From assembly GCF_020616515.1 (NCBI RefSeq), contig NZ_CP085135.1, positions 3,162,001 through 3,226,000 on the forward strand: a stretch of 64,000 nucleotides of DNA, in the 5' to 3' direction. The stretch is from Mesorhizobium sp. PAMC28654 (GTDB lineage: Bacteria; Pseudomonadota; Alphaproteobacteria; Rhizobiales; Rhizobiaceae). Below are positions 17,609 to 26,664 of the stretch, in pieces. The notes under the pieces were generated by a model, which worked only from the letters and a program-made list of their open reading frames with translations, was not told the origin of the DNA and did no database searches. Both the position numbers and the translations under genes were made by a program. Positions within the stretch are counted from its first letter, which is position 1, and each line of letters begins with the position of its first letter.

Positions 17609-18548
17609 GATTGCCTCCTTCCCGTGGCGAGGGCTGGCCATAAAGGCGCAGTTCACGAACGCCGACGAGACCGCTGACGACACCGATATGCATGATGCCG
17701 CGCAGCACGCTGCGGTTCCTGCGAACAGGGCTAATCGCGACCGGTATAGCCGAGGCGAAACAATAGGCCGCCTTTGCCGAGGCAAGGCCGACCTCCTTGA
17801 CCAGGGCAAGGCCTCTCGCATCGCGCCCCAGGAGATGCCCATGTGTCTGGCCGACGCGAAAGCGGCGGCGGCCAAGCCAGTCGAATGCGGCTCTCGAACG
17901 CGGCACCACCTCGTCCACCCAGGCCTCCGGCGCGAAGGCGATCCAGCCGCCGGCCTTGACCATCTGATCGAAGAACTCGGTGTCCTCGCCGCCGGTCTGG
18001 CCACGCGCCAGGCTGAAACGGCGGCCGCGAAGGCTTTCATCCCCCATGCGAAGCAGGACATTGCAGGTGTAGCCGGTGCGGATCTCGCCACCGACCCAGA
18101 CCGGCAAGGTCGAGTGGAAATCGCCGTTGCGCATCCAGCGGGGTGCATCGGGTCGATAAAGGGCCCGCACCGGGCCGAGCACGACGGTGGCGCCATCGGC
18201 TTCGGCCGCGGCTACAAGTTCGACGAGCCATTGTGACGACGCCGTCTCATCATCGTCGATGAAGGCGACAAAATCCGATGTGCTGGCATCGAGGCAGGCG
18301 TTGCGGGCGATCGAGATATTGCGTGCCGGGGCATGCCGGTAGGCGATCGGAAGCTTCAATTCCTTCGCCAGTTCCGTCACCAGCGGCTCCGCCGTTGGCG
18401 TGTCGTCATTGTCGGCGACGATGACGCGGACATCGAATCGCCCGGGCATGTCCATCTCGGCGATGGAGCGAAGCGTGTCGGCCAGTTCCGGCCGCCGGAA
18501 CGTGCAGACGCAGATATCGATGCTGCGAGGGTTGGCTACCGCTTCCAT
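17598..18548 (-). CDS. exoM: Succinoglycan-type glycosyltransferase ExoM (GT2)
   Basis: A 316-aa GT2 enzyme with SIDICVCTFRRPELADTLRSI, VIVADNDD, the SIARNACLDAS acceptor segment and FVAFIDDDE as the DxD-type metal site. A GGEDTEFFDQM motif is the catalytic base region. The ATG overlaps the exoA stop (TGATG), so the genes are translationally coupled. By analogy with Sinorhizobium it adds the fourth sugar, a glucose, to the growing octasaccharide; this is position-based inference. Confidence 0.88.
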   Translation of the reverse strand: MEAVANPRSIDICVCTFRRPELADTLRSIAEMDMPGRFDVRVIVADNDDTPTAEPLVTELAKELKLPIAYRHAPARNISIARNACLDASTSDFVAFIDDDETASSQWLVELVAAAEADGATVVLGPVRALYRPDAPRWMRNGDFHSTLPVWVGGEIRTGYTCNVLLRMGDESLRGRRFSLARGQTGGEDTEFFDQMVKAGGWIAFAPEAWVDEVVPRSRAAFDWLGRRRFRVGQTHGHLLGRDARGLALVKEVGLASAKAAYCFASAIPVAISPVRRNRSVLRGIMHIGVVSGLVGVRELRLYGQPSPREGGNRAA

Positions 18549-19543
18549 CACGCCACCCCGCGCCGCGACCCAAGGCCGACAAGCTGCAGCCAGAAGCCGA
18601 CCGACCAGCCAAAATGCATGACCATCGCCGAAACACCGGCAAGCGCGATGTTCGGATTACGCTGGCGGATGGCGGTCAGGACGCCGTAGCCAAGGCACAC
18701 CGACGCCCACAGCAGGAGCGGCAGGGCGGCCACCCAATGCACGAAGGAGAAAGCCGCCAGCAGCACCACCGGAAACACCAGAAGCGGCACCATCTGCCGG
18801 ACTTTCGGGATCACGCGGTGCTTGAGGACATTCCTGGCGCGGCCACGGCCATAGCCGAGATACTGGAAATAGAGGCCCTTCAGGGAGGAGCGTGGATAAT
18901 AGACCATCTGTGTCTTGCCGCTCATCCAAATCCTGTACCCGGCCTGGCGCAGGCGATAATCAAGCTCGGCATCCTCGTTGTGGCTGAACGTCTCGTCATA
19001 GCCGTCCACTGCCGTGAAAGCCGCTATGCGCATCAGCGCGTGGTGACCGTGATCGATCCACTCTCCGCCGGAGAGGTGCCGATGCCTGGAGCCGCCGGTG
19101 CCGAGCTTCGAGTTCTGCGCCGCCGCCGCCGCTCTCTGGACAGCGCCGCTGCCGCTGGTCAGCATTGAAACGACCACGGAGTCCGCGCCGGTGGCCAGCG
19201 CCTCCTCGACCAGCCGATCGCAGTAATCCTGGGGATAGCCGCCATGCGCGTCGATGCGGATGAGATATTCCGCGCGTGTCCCGAACGTCGCCACGGCGAG
19301 ATTGATGGCCGCGCTCTGGATGCGCTTTTCGTTGTGGAGCAGGACGACCTTCGGATCCTCGCCGGCAATCTCCTGCACAATCGCCAGCGTGCCATCCGTG
19401 CTGCCGCCATCGGCAACCACGATGCTGGCGCCAAGCCTTGCCGCCGCTGGCTGAAGCTGCCGAAGCAACGCACCGATATGGGCCGCTTCGTTGAGGCACG
19501 GGACAACGATCAGGCTGGATGGAAGCGTTTCGGTTTGCGTCAT
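18548..19543 (-). CDS. exoA: Succinoglycan-type glycosyltransferase ExoA (GT2, membrane-anchored)
   Basis: A 331-aa GT2 enzyme with LIVVPCLNEAAHI, VVADGGSTDGT, YLIRIDAHGGYP and NEDAELDYRLRQAGYRIW. Two or three hydrophobic helices near the C-terminus (MVPLLVFPVVLLAAFSFVHW and following) anchor it in the membrane. Start chosen at MTQTETLPSS. In Sinorhizobium ExoA adds a beta-1,3-linked glucose directly after the ExoY-initiated galactose. It lies between exoM and exoL as expected. Confidence 0.9.
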   Translation of the reverse strand: MTQTETLPSSLIVVPCLNEAAHIGALLRQLQPAAARLGASIVVADGGSTDGTLAIVQEIAGEDPKVVLLHNEKRIQSAAINLAVATFGTRAEYLIRIDAHGGYPQDYCDRLVEEALATGADSVVVSMLTSGSGAVQRAAAAAQNSKLGTGGSRHRHLSGGEWIDHGHHALMRIAAFTAVDGYDETFSHNEDAELDYRLRQAGYRIWMSGKTQMVYYPRSSLKGLYFQYLGYGRGRARNVLKHRVIPKVRQMVPLLVFPVVLLAAFSFVHWVAALPLLLWASVCLGYGVLTAIRQRNPNIALAGVSAMVMHFGWSVGFWLQLVGLGSRRGVA

Positions 19544-19569
19544 CAGCCCATGTCCATCCTTGACCACGC

Positions 19570-20742
19570 TCAAGCCAGCGCTTCGGCAATGAGAGGCTCC
19601 GGCTTGGTAGCCAGTCCTCGGAGTTTCTCGACGAGCGCCTGGCAATCATTGCGATCGTGGCTCCACGTGCGCGGATTGCGGGCCAGAACACGCCCCCTCA
19701 GTTTCCCGAAGCGGTGCTCGTCCATTTTTCCAACGGCCGCCTCGAGCGCTTCGGGCGTGGCCTGGGACAGCAAAACGCCGATGTCCTGCTGCTTCAAGAA
19801 TCGCCCTGTTTCGGTGTTGCCCATCGAGATCGGCACGGCGTCGAAGCGGCAGCCTTCATAGAGGCGATTGGGGAGCAGCCATTGGGAGTTCTGCCCATCC
19901 TCGAAGAAATCGATCGCCCAGGAGAAATGAACCTCCCGGTAGATCGCGGCCATGTCCTCGGGATTGCGATACGGTCCGCGAAACGAGAGCCACGGCTCGG
20001 CTTCGACGAAGGCGTGGAAATCCGGAAATTCGGAAAGTGCCGGGCGGCCCCTCAGGATGATTTCGAAACGTCCCTCGAGCCGGCGGGAGAATTCGGCCAG
20101 GAGTTCAAGCGAACGGCGGCAGCGCAGCGCGCCGAACCAGCCGATCCGCCACGGCGGAGCGACAGGATTTTCCGCCGCCACGGGATCATCCGGCGAAACA
20201 GCCGAGGCTTCGAAATACTTGTTCTCAAGCAGTTCGACAGGGGCGGCGACCTGGCCGAACGGCGTGAAATAATTGGCTATGAAGGCAGGTGAACTGGTCA
20301 CAAGGAGTTTTACGTCCCGGGCCAGGTAACGTTCCGTGCCACGCAACGCCTTGCCCAGAAAATCGTCGCGAAGCACGAGCCGATGAATGTCGAGGCACTC
20401 GTAGACGATCGGCACCGTTGCCTGGAACGCGGATTTGGCGCGCCGGGCCAACGCCAGCATTTCAAGGTTGCGCGCGATGATGAGGTCGGGCCTGGGCATG
20501 TTCCCAAGTTTCGAGCCGATCGAAACCGCCGCCTTGGCGACTGCGGCCATGCGCTGGCCGAATCGGCCGTCGCGCGTGGCGCCAAGGTCGATCGGTCGCA
20601 GTCCCTCGACATCCGAAACAGGATTGGCTGTGCGACGGAAGCCCGCGAGCGTGACCCGGGCCCCACCTGCCCTGAGCATTATGATCCGCCGGCGCACTGC
20701 CGGGTCGGAAACATCGTGCACGAGGTACAAGACATGCAGCAT
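19570..20742 (-). CDS. exoL: Glycosyltransferase ExoL
   Basis: A 390-aa GT-B fold protein with LYLVHDVSDPAVRRRI at the N-terminus, VPIVYECLDIHRLVLRDDFLG, and C-terminal nucleotide-sugar segments WRIGWFGALRCRRSLELL and NRLYEGCRFDAVPI. It follows exoA in the conserved order and would add the third sugar of the repeat. Its start is preceded by the regulatory motif at 20795. It appears to begin the transcription unit exoL-exoA-exoM-exoO, which probably reads on into exoN and exoP. Confidence 0.82.
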   Translation of the reverse strand: MLHVLYLVHDVSDPAVRRRIIMLRAGGARVTLAGFRRTANPVSDVEGLRPIDLGATRDGRFGQRMAAVAKAAVSIGSKLGNMPRPDLIIARNLEMLALARRAKSAFQATVPIVYECLDIHRLVLRDDFLGKALRGTERYLARDVKLLVTSSPAFIANYFTPFGQVAAPVELLENKYFEASAVSPDDPVAAENPVAPPWRIGWFGALRCRRSLELLAEFSRRLEGRFEIILRGRPALSEFPDFHAFVEAEPWLSFRGPYRNPEDMAAIYREVHFSWAIDFFEDGQNSQWLLPNRLYEGCRFDAVPISMGNTETGRFLKQQDIGVLLSQATPEALEAAVGKMDEHRFGKLRGRVLARNPRTWSHDRNDCQALVEKLRGLATKPEPLIAEALA

Positions 20743-20794
20743 ATAAACTCGACCGCTGTTGGCCCACCCACGGGGATGCTAGTACAGCTCTTGC

Positions 20795-20803
20795 TGCATC
20801 GCA
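20795..20803 (-). promoter_or_regulatory. TGC-N3-GCA motif upstream of exoL
   Basis: Read on the coding strand it is TTGCGATGCAGCAA, 52 bp before the exoL ATG. A degenerate second copy lies at 20814-20825. Confidence 0.55.
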
Positions 20804-20995
20804 ACATTTTTGGTGCAGTGTAGCAAAAATCGCCATGATGGCTCGATCAAGTCGACGACCGGCAATCGGGAGAACCCCGCGCCCCGAGTTGATTTCGTAA
20901 ATTGATTCAGATGCTTGAGAGTCCACCAGCGCTTTCCGCAACGCGCCTTACGCCATCGGGCACCGCAAGATCATCAATTTATCCACAGCGCATAT

Positions 20996-21004
20996 TGCAC
21001 TGCA
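20996..21004. promoter_or_regulatory. TGC-N3-GCA motif in the exoL-GT8 gap
   Basis: A perfect palindrome TTGCACTGCAA, 254 bp upstream of exoL and 35 bp past the GT8 stop. Its distance from a start codon is atypical for the set. Confidence 0.4.
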
Positions 21005-21039
21005 ACATAAAATTGAGCTGATCGAGGCCAGATGGCGCC

Positions 21040-21966
21040 CTACGGATTGGTCGGGCCACGAGCCAGATGCGGCTTTTTGAACAGGTACTTAAGCCACATC
21101 TTGATTATGTCTCGGTACTTGATGTTGCCTTTCCGCATGACATCCCCGGCAAATCCCGACCGGAGCAGATACTTCCAATAGAGCCAGGCAAACGGATGCC
21201 ACTCTCCGGCCTTCCACGGCTTAACGCTTTCCGTGAAATGGATGATCTTCGGCACCGTATGACGGTCCTTCGACATGGAGCGCCACGCAGCGAGATCATC
21301 GTACATGAATTCCCTCTGGAAATTCCAGGTCGCATCCACCTGCTTCCACTTGCCCCACAAAACGACATTCAGCGCGTCCTGATCGGCATATTCAAACTTC
21401 GATTGATCCTCCAGCAACAGATTCAATGCGCGCTTCAGAGTTCCATCGATGCGAGTGCGAGGCATATCAAATACCATCACGCCCGCGTTGAAATACTGAC
21501 CGGGAAGGTCCAGACCGTGCTTCCCGGCAAACTCTCCGACATCCACGCCAGGATCAGGAACCGCCGCACAAACACAGTCGCCCAAATCAGACTGCCACAG
21601 CTCTTTCAAGCTGCCGGTCACAACCATATCGATATCGAGGTATATGAGACGAGATATGGATTCATCCAGAACCTCGTCCATGATCAAGCGCAGATATGTC
21701 GCGCGGCTTATCTGCAAAAGAGGAGGTAATGTCAGTGCGGCGTGACCAACAATCGAGTACCAACGAACCTCCATTCTTCCCAACTCGGACGACACCTGCT
21801 TTTGCAGATCGCCACTGATGGAATCATGGATGATGTGCACCTTGAAACTGTCGTCATTGGCGGAGTTTGCCTCGACAGACTTCAACAACGTCACCAGATG
21901 CGGCGCATAGTTTGTGTCGGAAACACATACGATGTCGATATTGTTATCAACAAAAGACTTCATCAT
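21040..21966 (-). CDS. Glycosyltransferase family 8 protein
   Basis: A 308-aa GT8 (LPS galactosyl/glucosyltransferase-like) enzyme. It has IDIVCVSDTNYAPHLVTLLKSV, the metal site RLIYLDIDMVV, QYFNAGVMVFDM, ADQDALNVV and the late His in KIIHFTES. It is visibly poorer in GC and has a different codon choice from exoA-exoP, which suggests later acquisition. It has no counterpart in the Sinorhizobium exo cluster, so the repeat unit probably carries a different side chain. Sugar specificity is unknown. Confidence 0.85.
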   Translation of the reverse strand: MMKSFVDNNIDIVCVSDTNYAPHLVTLLKSVEANSANDDSFKVHIIHDSISGDLQKQVSSELGRMEVRWYSIVGHAALTLPPLLQISRATYLRLIMDEVLDESISRLIYLDIDMVVTGSLKELWQSDLGDCVCAAVPDPGVDVGEFAGKHGLDLPGQYFNAGVMVFDMPRTRIDGTLKRALNLLLEDQSKFEYADQDALNVVLWGKWKQVDATWNFQREFMYDDLAAWRSMSKDRHTVPKIIHFTESVKPWKAGEWHPFAWLYWKYLLRSGFAGDVMRKGNIKYRDIIKMWLKYLFKKPHLARGPTNP

Positions 21967-22017
21967 AACTCCTTGACCTAAAACAACCCGCTCTCAATCC
22001 TTGCGTCCTGGAAAATG

Positions 22018-22953
22018 TCAGCCAGGCGTGCCCGGCAGAGGTTCCATGGGAAGGACACGCGTCGTTCTGTAGTGATCCAACCGCTTTCGGATCGGGTCAT
22101 CGTCACCGTTCAACTTGCGAACGAAAAGTGCGGCGCGCGCGCTCCGCCCACCGGTTGCCAGATGAAAGTCCGGCGCGGTCACGACATCAACGAGGCTGTC
22201 GTCGACGACGGTAGGTCCGCTGCTGCCAGGGAACCATTGTGCATAGGTTGATGAGCCGGCGACGTGGGAGGCACGGGGGCCTGCCATGACGGCGGTGTGA
22301 AAGAACGTTTCGTCGGAACAGACGCTGTGCGACAGCAGCCGGACGATGGATTTGTTCGTCCGCGTGAAGGTGAAGATGCCTTCGACCGCTTCCCGTGTCA
22401 GAATCCAATATGCGCTGCCGCGAAAGAAGGACACGGGGCCGGCAATGGCGCGAACATCTCGGTCAGGCAGGCGGGAGAGGATGTGGGCGTTCACCTCGCG
22501 GATGATCCGTCCCCGCAGGCCGGCGCCGCGCCAGCCGCCTTCCAACTGATATTTGAGCATACGCTGCCACGGCATGCTGTCGGGCCCTTCCACCACCGGT
22601 TCTGCGTCGATGAACTCCCGATCCTGCGCGGCCAGATAGCCCGCAATGGCGTCCACCGTGGCGATTGGATAATCGCTGCCGCTCAGCAACGCGAAATGGG
22701 TGAAAGGAAGCCGATCTCGCAGGGCGTGCCGCATGAGCGCCAAGGTGGCGCTCACTTGCGAAAAGCCGCCCCAATGCACGCCTTTCCGCTCCTCGATCAG
22801 AATGGCCCCAGCATGGGCGCATTCCTGGAACTGACTGATATCGGACTTGGCATCGACATGAATGAATGTGCGGGCGTGCGATGATCGAAGACTTTTCACA
22901 AGCGCCAGCGCCTGTCTGGGATTGTCGTGAGCAAGGACTAGAAACGCAATCAT
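22018..22953 (-). CDS. Core-2/I-branching family (GT14-like) glycosyltransferase
   Basis: A 311-aa protein of the beta-1,6-N-acetylglucosaminyltransferase 'Branch' family. Conserved segments are MIAFLVLAHDNPRQA, FIHVDAKSD, RKGVHWGGFSQVSATLALM, HFALLSGSDYPIA and SVCSDETFFHT. The start MIAFLVLAH was chosen as the family N-terminus, although the frame is open to 23247. Branching GTs are unusual in succinoglycan loci, so a modified side chain is inferred. A regulatory motif lies 62 bp upstream, in the gap after the next gene. Confidence 0.85.
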   Translation of the reverse strand: MIAFLVLAHDNPRQALALVKSLRSSHARTFIHVDAKSDISQFQECAHAGAILIEERKGVHWGGFSQVSATLALMRHALRDRLPFTHFALLSGSDYPIATVDAIAGYLAAQDREFIDAEPVVEGPDSMPWQRMLKYQLEGGWRGAGLRGRIIREVNAHILSRLPDRDVRAIAGPVSFFRGSAYWILTREAVEGIFTFTRTNKSIVRLLSHSVCSDETFFHTAVMAGPRASHVAGSSTYAQWFPGSSGPTVVDDSLVDVVTAPDFHLATGGRSARAALFVRKLNGDDDPIRKRLDHYRTTRVLPMEPLPGTPG

Positions 22954-23015
22954 GCAAGAATCTCCAACGTCTCTGGCTATTGACCCCCCAAGATGCCCTT
23001 TCGATTTGCCGGGAC

Positions 23016-23024
23016 TGCACAGCA
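23016..23024 (-). promoter_or_regulatory. TGC-N3-GCA motif upstream of the GT14-like gene
   Basis: The coding strand reads TTGCTGTGCAGT, 62 bp before the ATG at 22953. Confidence 0.5.
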
Positions 23025-23030
23025 ATTCTG

Positions 23031-23891
23031 TCAGAAATATCTCGATTTCGCGTTTGGTTGCTTGAAGTTCGCCTTGGTCATGGCCCAGGCAAAGCCAAAA
23101 TGCATCCTGGCCTTGTCTGGCCGACGGCGCAGAGTGGCCAGGACACCGCGTAGAAAGCGCATGATGATCCTGTCCGGCAGAAGCAGCCGCCGGTTGACGA
23201 AATATCCAATCGCCAACTCCTCCCGCAGGAGCTTGGTCTCGCTCCATGTCTGTGCGTTATGATTGGGATTGTTGTAGCCGACATCCCTGGTGTCGATGCG
23301 CAACATCGCGCGACGGTGGGACGCGAAATAGTACCTTGTCCATTCCTGATCCTCGGCGGAAAAGACCTCCTCGCGAAAGGGACGCTCTCGCAGCAATTGC
23401 GTGGGGATCATGGCCATGGTGTTGGACAGGCCATTCTTGCCGTCGAAGTTGCGGCGGGTCATGACATGGTGGCACTCGTGCGGTGCATCCCGGTGTGGCG
23501 GATGCCTCCAGTAGACAATTTCCATGCCGCCATTCAGCGCCGCTTCCCACCCTTTCGCTATCAGGTCAGGCGCATGAATGAGCATGTGGCTGCTGATGAT
23601 CAGCGTGAGAGGCTGGTCGTTGGCCGCGACACCGAGATTGATCGCCTTCGAGAAATTGAACTCCTCGGCGGGGTATGTCACGACATCCGCACCGAGTTCT
23701 TCAAATTGGCTGGATATCGCCGGATCGCGCGACGAATCCACGATGATCAATCGCTCGGGGGGCACGCTTTGCCTTCGCAGCGCTTCCATCACCTCGACCA
23801 GGAGCGGCGTGCATTGATATGCGCGGATCACCGCCGCGTAGCGCGGCGAAGGAGTAGGCTCCTGATCCGGCATTTCAACGACCTGGCTCAT
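23031..23891 (-). CDS. Glycosyltransferase family 2 protein
   Basis: A 286-aa GT2 enzyme with YAAVIRAYQCTPLLVEVMEAL, LIIVDSSRDP, FNFSKAINLGVAAN and FSAEDQEWTRYYFASHRRAM (the acidic catalytic-base region). It overlaps the exoV stop by four bases, so it is coupled to the pyruvyltransferase gene. Its position resembles that of exoW in Sinorhizobium, but the sequence alone does not prove orthology, so no symbol is assigned. Confidence 0.82.
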   Translation of the reverse strand: MSQVVEMPDQEPTPSPRYAAVIRAYQCTPLLVEVMEALRRQSVPPERLIIVDSSRDPAISSQFEELGADVVTYPAEEFNFSKAINLGVAANDQPLTLIISSHMLIHAPDLIAKGWEAALNGGMEIVYWRHPPHRDAPHECHHVMTRRNFDGKNGLSNTMAMIPTQLLRERPFREEVFSAEDQEWTRYYFASHRRAMLRIDTRDVGYNNPNHNAQTWSETKLLREELAIGYFVNRRLLLPDRIIMRFLRGVLATLRRRPDKARMHFGFAWAMTKANFKQPNAKSRYF

Positions 23892-24949
23892 TTCGGCGGC
23901 ATCACGGCTTGGACAGCATGGACCATGTCGGAGGGATCATCGGCCAGCCGGCAGATGGGCGCTGCATGTGTCCATGTGTCGTAGAAGGCGGCGGCCTTGG
24001 CGTCGAATGACCTGAAAACGACGTTCGGGATGTCGAGAAGCGTGCTCAGGATATGTGCATGCAGTCGATCGGTGACCACAATGCGCCCGCGGCTCAACAG
24101 ATCGATACCCACCCTCAGCCGAGCTTCCGCGTAGCGTCGGCGCGCGGTAAACGCCAGGGGCGCCAGCAACGGATAGGCAATCGGAAACTTGCGTGTGAGT
24201 TTGGAATACAATCGGTCCCACAAACGCGCTGCGGTCCTGGGATCATCCATCCAGTCTCCCGCCTCCGCGGAAAGCCCCATCTGGTTCAACTGCTTCTTGA
24301 TGCCTTCATGCGGCGCCACCGCTTCCTTGTCGGTGCGCAACAGGCAGAACGCATCCAAGGTCGCGGGCTTGCGCACGATCCGGTCCATGGCGAATGCCAT
24401 GTCCGGACAGAGCGCTACATGGCAATCGAAATTCGCGCGGGCAAAGGCTTCACTTTTTGTGTCACGAGCCAGCAAAGTGAAATCGGAGTGCGCGGCGATG
24501 GCCTCGCGCGTCTCCTGCAACGCCGCCGATGAGTCGAAATGGATGCTTTGGGCCAGCTGGATGGTCGGCCGATTGGGGAAGCACCGCAGGATCTTCAGAC
24601 GAAACTGATGGTGATGGGGCCATATGTCGCCGAAATTGCCGCCGCCATGCATCAGCAGCACGGATGCGCGTTCGATGTGTCGATCAGAAGATGGGCTGTA
24701 GGTGCTCCAGTCGTGGAATCCCACGTGGCTGCCGGGAAGCTCGCGCTTGAAAAAATCCAATTCACCCAACAGGATAGCGCAGTCGCCGACGTTAGGATGA
24801 TCGGGTGGGTCGATAAGGTGGATGCGCTCGCCGCGCCCGGAGATCAGCGGCAGCAAAACCTCCTTGATCCGGTCTCGCAAGGCAATTCGAAGGTCTTCGG
24901 TCGTCCGGCTCTCTCGCGGCGTGTCGTCCCGCCATTCCTGTTGCATCAT
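23888..24949 (-). CDS. exoV: Polysaccharide pyruvyl transferase
   Basis: A 353-aa enzyme of the pyruvyltransferase family that adds a pyruvate ketal to the terminal sugar of the repeat. Family segments are IDPPDHPNVGDCAILLGELDF, SVLLMHGGGNFGDIWP, TIQLAQSIHFDS and VVTDRLHAHILSTLLDIPNV. The start was placed at MMQQEWRDD because the preceding 21 codons show no similarity pattern; no strong ribosome site is visible. ExoV has this role in Sinorhizobium and lies in the corresponding part of the locus. Confidence 0.83.
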   Translation of the reverse strand: MMQQEWRDDTPRESRTTEDLRIALRDRIKEVLLPLISGRGERIHLIDPPDHPNVGDCAILLGELDFFKRELPGSHVGFHDWSTYSPSSDRHIERASVLLMHGGGNFGDIWPHHHQFRLKILRCFPNRPTIQLAQSIHFDSSAALQETREAIAAHSDFTLLARDTKSEAFARANFDCHVALCPDMAFAMDRIVRKPATLDAFCLLRTDKEAVAPHEGIKKQLNQMGLSAEAGDWMDDPRTAARLWDRLYSKLTRKFPIAYPLLAPLAFTARRRYAEARLRVGIDLLSRGRIVVTDRLHAHILSTLLDIPNVVFRSFDAKAAAFYDTWTHAAPICRLADDPSDMVHAVQAVMPPK

Positions 24950-25000
24950 CAGGAGTCGATCCTTTTTGTCCGTCGCCCTTCGCCATCTTGCCCCATTGAC

Positions 25001-25009
25001 CGCAGTGCA
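25001..25009 (-). promoter_or_regulatory. TGC-N3-GC motif upstream of exoV
   Basis: The coding strand reads GTGCACTGCGGTC, 51 bp before the exoV start. It has one mismatch from TGC-N3-GCA. Confidence 0.45.
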
Positions 25010-25026
25010 CAATAGCTGAATCCGTT

Positions 25027-25049
25027 TTTATGCTGCACTGCGGCATAAA
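25027..25049 (+). promoter_or_regulatory. 23-bp inverted repeat in the exoV/exoT divergent region
   Basis: TTTATGC and GCATAAA flank the nine bases TGCACTGCG, a near match to the exo motif. It lies between the divergent exoV and exoT genes, 109 bp before the exoT GTG. Confidence 0.5.
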
Positions 25050-25158
25050 TGCTTGCACCCCGAGGCCGTGGAGAATAAAAACGGTCGCACCGGACATTGA
25101 TCGAGCATCGATCGCGGGCGGGATGTGTCGGTTCTGAGTGCACTGGAGACGCCGACGC

Positions 25159-26664
25159 GTGGACGGAATCAAAGGAAGACTGGCCAAGGGCGCGGCGTGG
25201 ATCACGGCGGCCCGGATCATCACCAACCTTCTGGGGCTGGTGAGCACGCTTGTCCTGGCGCGCCTGCTCACCCCCGGCGATTTCGGAATTGTGGCCCTTG
25301 GCTGGACCGTGCTCGCCATCTTGAACTCAGTCACCGAGATTTCGATCGGTGCGGTGCTCATTCATCATCCAAATCCCACCAGGGAGCACCTCGACACGGC
25401 ATGGACGCTTAGCGCGCTACGCGCCGCGGCCGTCGCCGCCATGCTCATGGTCGTCGCGATACCGGCGGAATCGGCCTTCGCGGAACCGCGCCTGCCGCCG
25501 GTGCTTGCGGCGCTTGCGATTTCGACACTCCTGGGAGGGCTCGGCAGTCCGCGTCGAATCCTGCTCACGCGTGACCTGGTGTTCTGGCAGCAATTCCTGA
25601 TCGAGGTCTCCCAGAAGCTGGTCGGGCTTATCGTGGCGGCTGTGTTTGCGTTCACCTTCAGAAGCTATTGGGCACTCGTTGCGGGAACACTGGCGTCGGA
25701 TCTCACCGGCCTCGTCATTTCCTATGTCGTTGCGCCGTTTCGGCCAAAGCCCGGGCTGCGGCACTGGCGCGAGATGTTCGGCTATTCCATCTGGCTGACC
25801 CTGGCACAGGCCATCAACACGCTGAACTGGCGCTTCGACCACCTGCTGATCGGCGCCTTCCTCGGCAAGACTCCGCTTGGATATTATTCGGTGGGCGACA
25901 ATCTCGCCGCAATGCCGACGCGCGAGGCGATCGCTCCTTTGACCTCCGTCCTGTTTCCCGCATTCGCCCATGTGAAGAACCGGGACGACGGTGGCCTGGA
26001 GAAGGTCTACCAGTCATCGCAAGCGCTGGTCACGATGATCGCCTTGCCGGTGGGTGTCGGGATGGCACTGATCGCCGAGCCCTTGGTCCGACTGACAATG
26101 ACGGACAAATGGCTGCCCGCCGTAATCGTGATCCAGGCCTTGTCCGCCGTGTTCGCCGTACAAACCCTGGGAAGCCTCGCGCAGCCGCTTGCAATGGCCA
26201 CAGGCGACACGCGACTGCTCTTCAAGCGCGACGTTCAGGCATTCATCCTGCGCGTCCCCTCCGTCGTCGTGGGGCTTTGGCTTGGTGGACTTGCCGGGGT
26301 GGCGATCGCGCGAGCGATTGCGGGCGTCATCGGCATCTTCTTCAATCTTCAGGTCGTTCGGCAGCTCACCGGCATTGGCTACCTGGCGCAATTGCGCCCC
26401 AATCTGCGCAGCCTGGCAAGCGCCGGAGTCATGGTCGCGGCCGTGCTCGGGTCTCGTTTGGTGCTTCCATCCGGCGTCGAAACGTCCGAGCTGGCTTTGA
26501 GCCTGTCGTCGCAGATCGCCATCGGAGCGATCGCTTTCATCGGAGCACAATTGCTGCTTTGGAATTTGATGCGGCGGCCTGAAGGACCCGAAACCGAAAT
26601 GATCGCCCTGTTCAAGCGGCTGTTGGTGGGCAGGGGCGCACGCCTGCTTGGGCGGTGGGCATGA
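25159..26664 (+). CDS. exoT: Polysaccharide repeat-unit flippase (Wzx type)
   Basis: A 501-aa membrane protein with about 12 to 14 hydrophobic helices. The N-terminus KGAAWITAARIITNLLGLVSTLVLARLLTPGDFGIVAL is typical of the MOP/Wzx flippases that move lipid-linked repeats across the inner membrane. The GTG start at 25159 is preceded by GGAG at a spacing of 10; an upstream GTG at 25138 is possible. It is coupled by ATGA to the following GT8 gene. It is divergent from exoV with a motif-bearing region between them. Confidence 0.86.
   Translation: MDGIKGRLAKGAAWITAARIITNLLGLVSTLVLARLLTPGDFGIVALGWTVLAILNSVTEISIGAVLIHHPNPTREHLDTAWTLSALRAAAVAAMLMVVAIPAESAFAEPRLPPVLAALAISTLLGGLGSPRRILLTRDLVFWQQFLIEVSQKLVGLIVAAVFAFTFRSYWALVAGTLASDLTGLVISYVVAPFRPKPGLRHWREMFGYSIWLTLAQAINTLNWRFDHLLIGAFLGKTPLGYYSVGDNLAAMPTREAIAPLTSVLFPAFAHVKNRDDGGLEKVYQSSQALVTMIALPVGVGMALIAEPLVRLTMTDKWLPAVIVIQALSAVFAVQTLGSLAQPLAMATGDTRLLFKRDVQAFILRVPSVVVGLWLGGLAGVAIARAIAGVIGIFFNLQVVRQLTGIGYLAQLRPNLRSLASAGVMVAAVLGSRLVLPSGVETSELALSLSSQIAIGAIAFIGAQLLLWNLMRRPEGPETEMIALFKRLLVGRGARLLGRWA

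Noticed and set aside
20743..21039. Mobile element at the AT-rich gap between exoL and the GT8 gene
   Set aside because: No transposase fragment, terminal inverted repeats or target duplications were seen.
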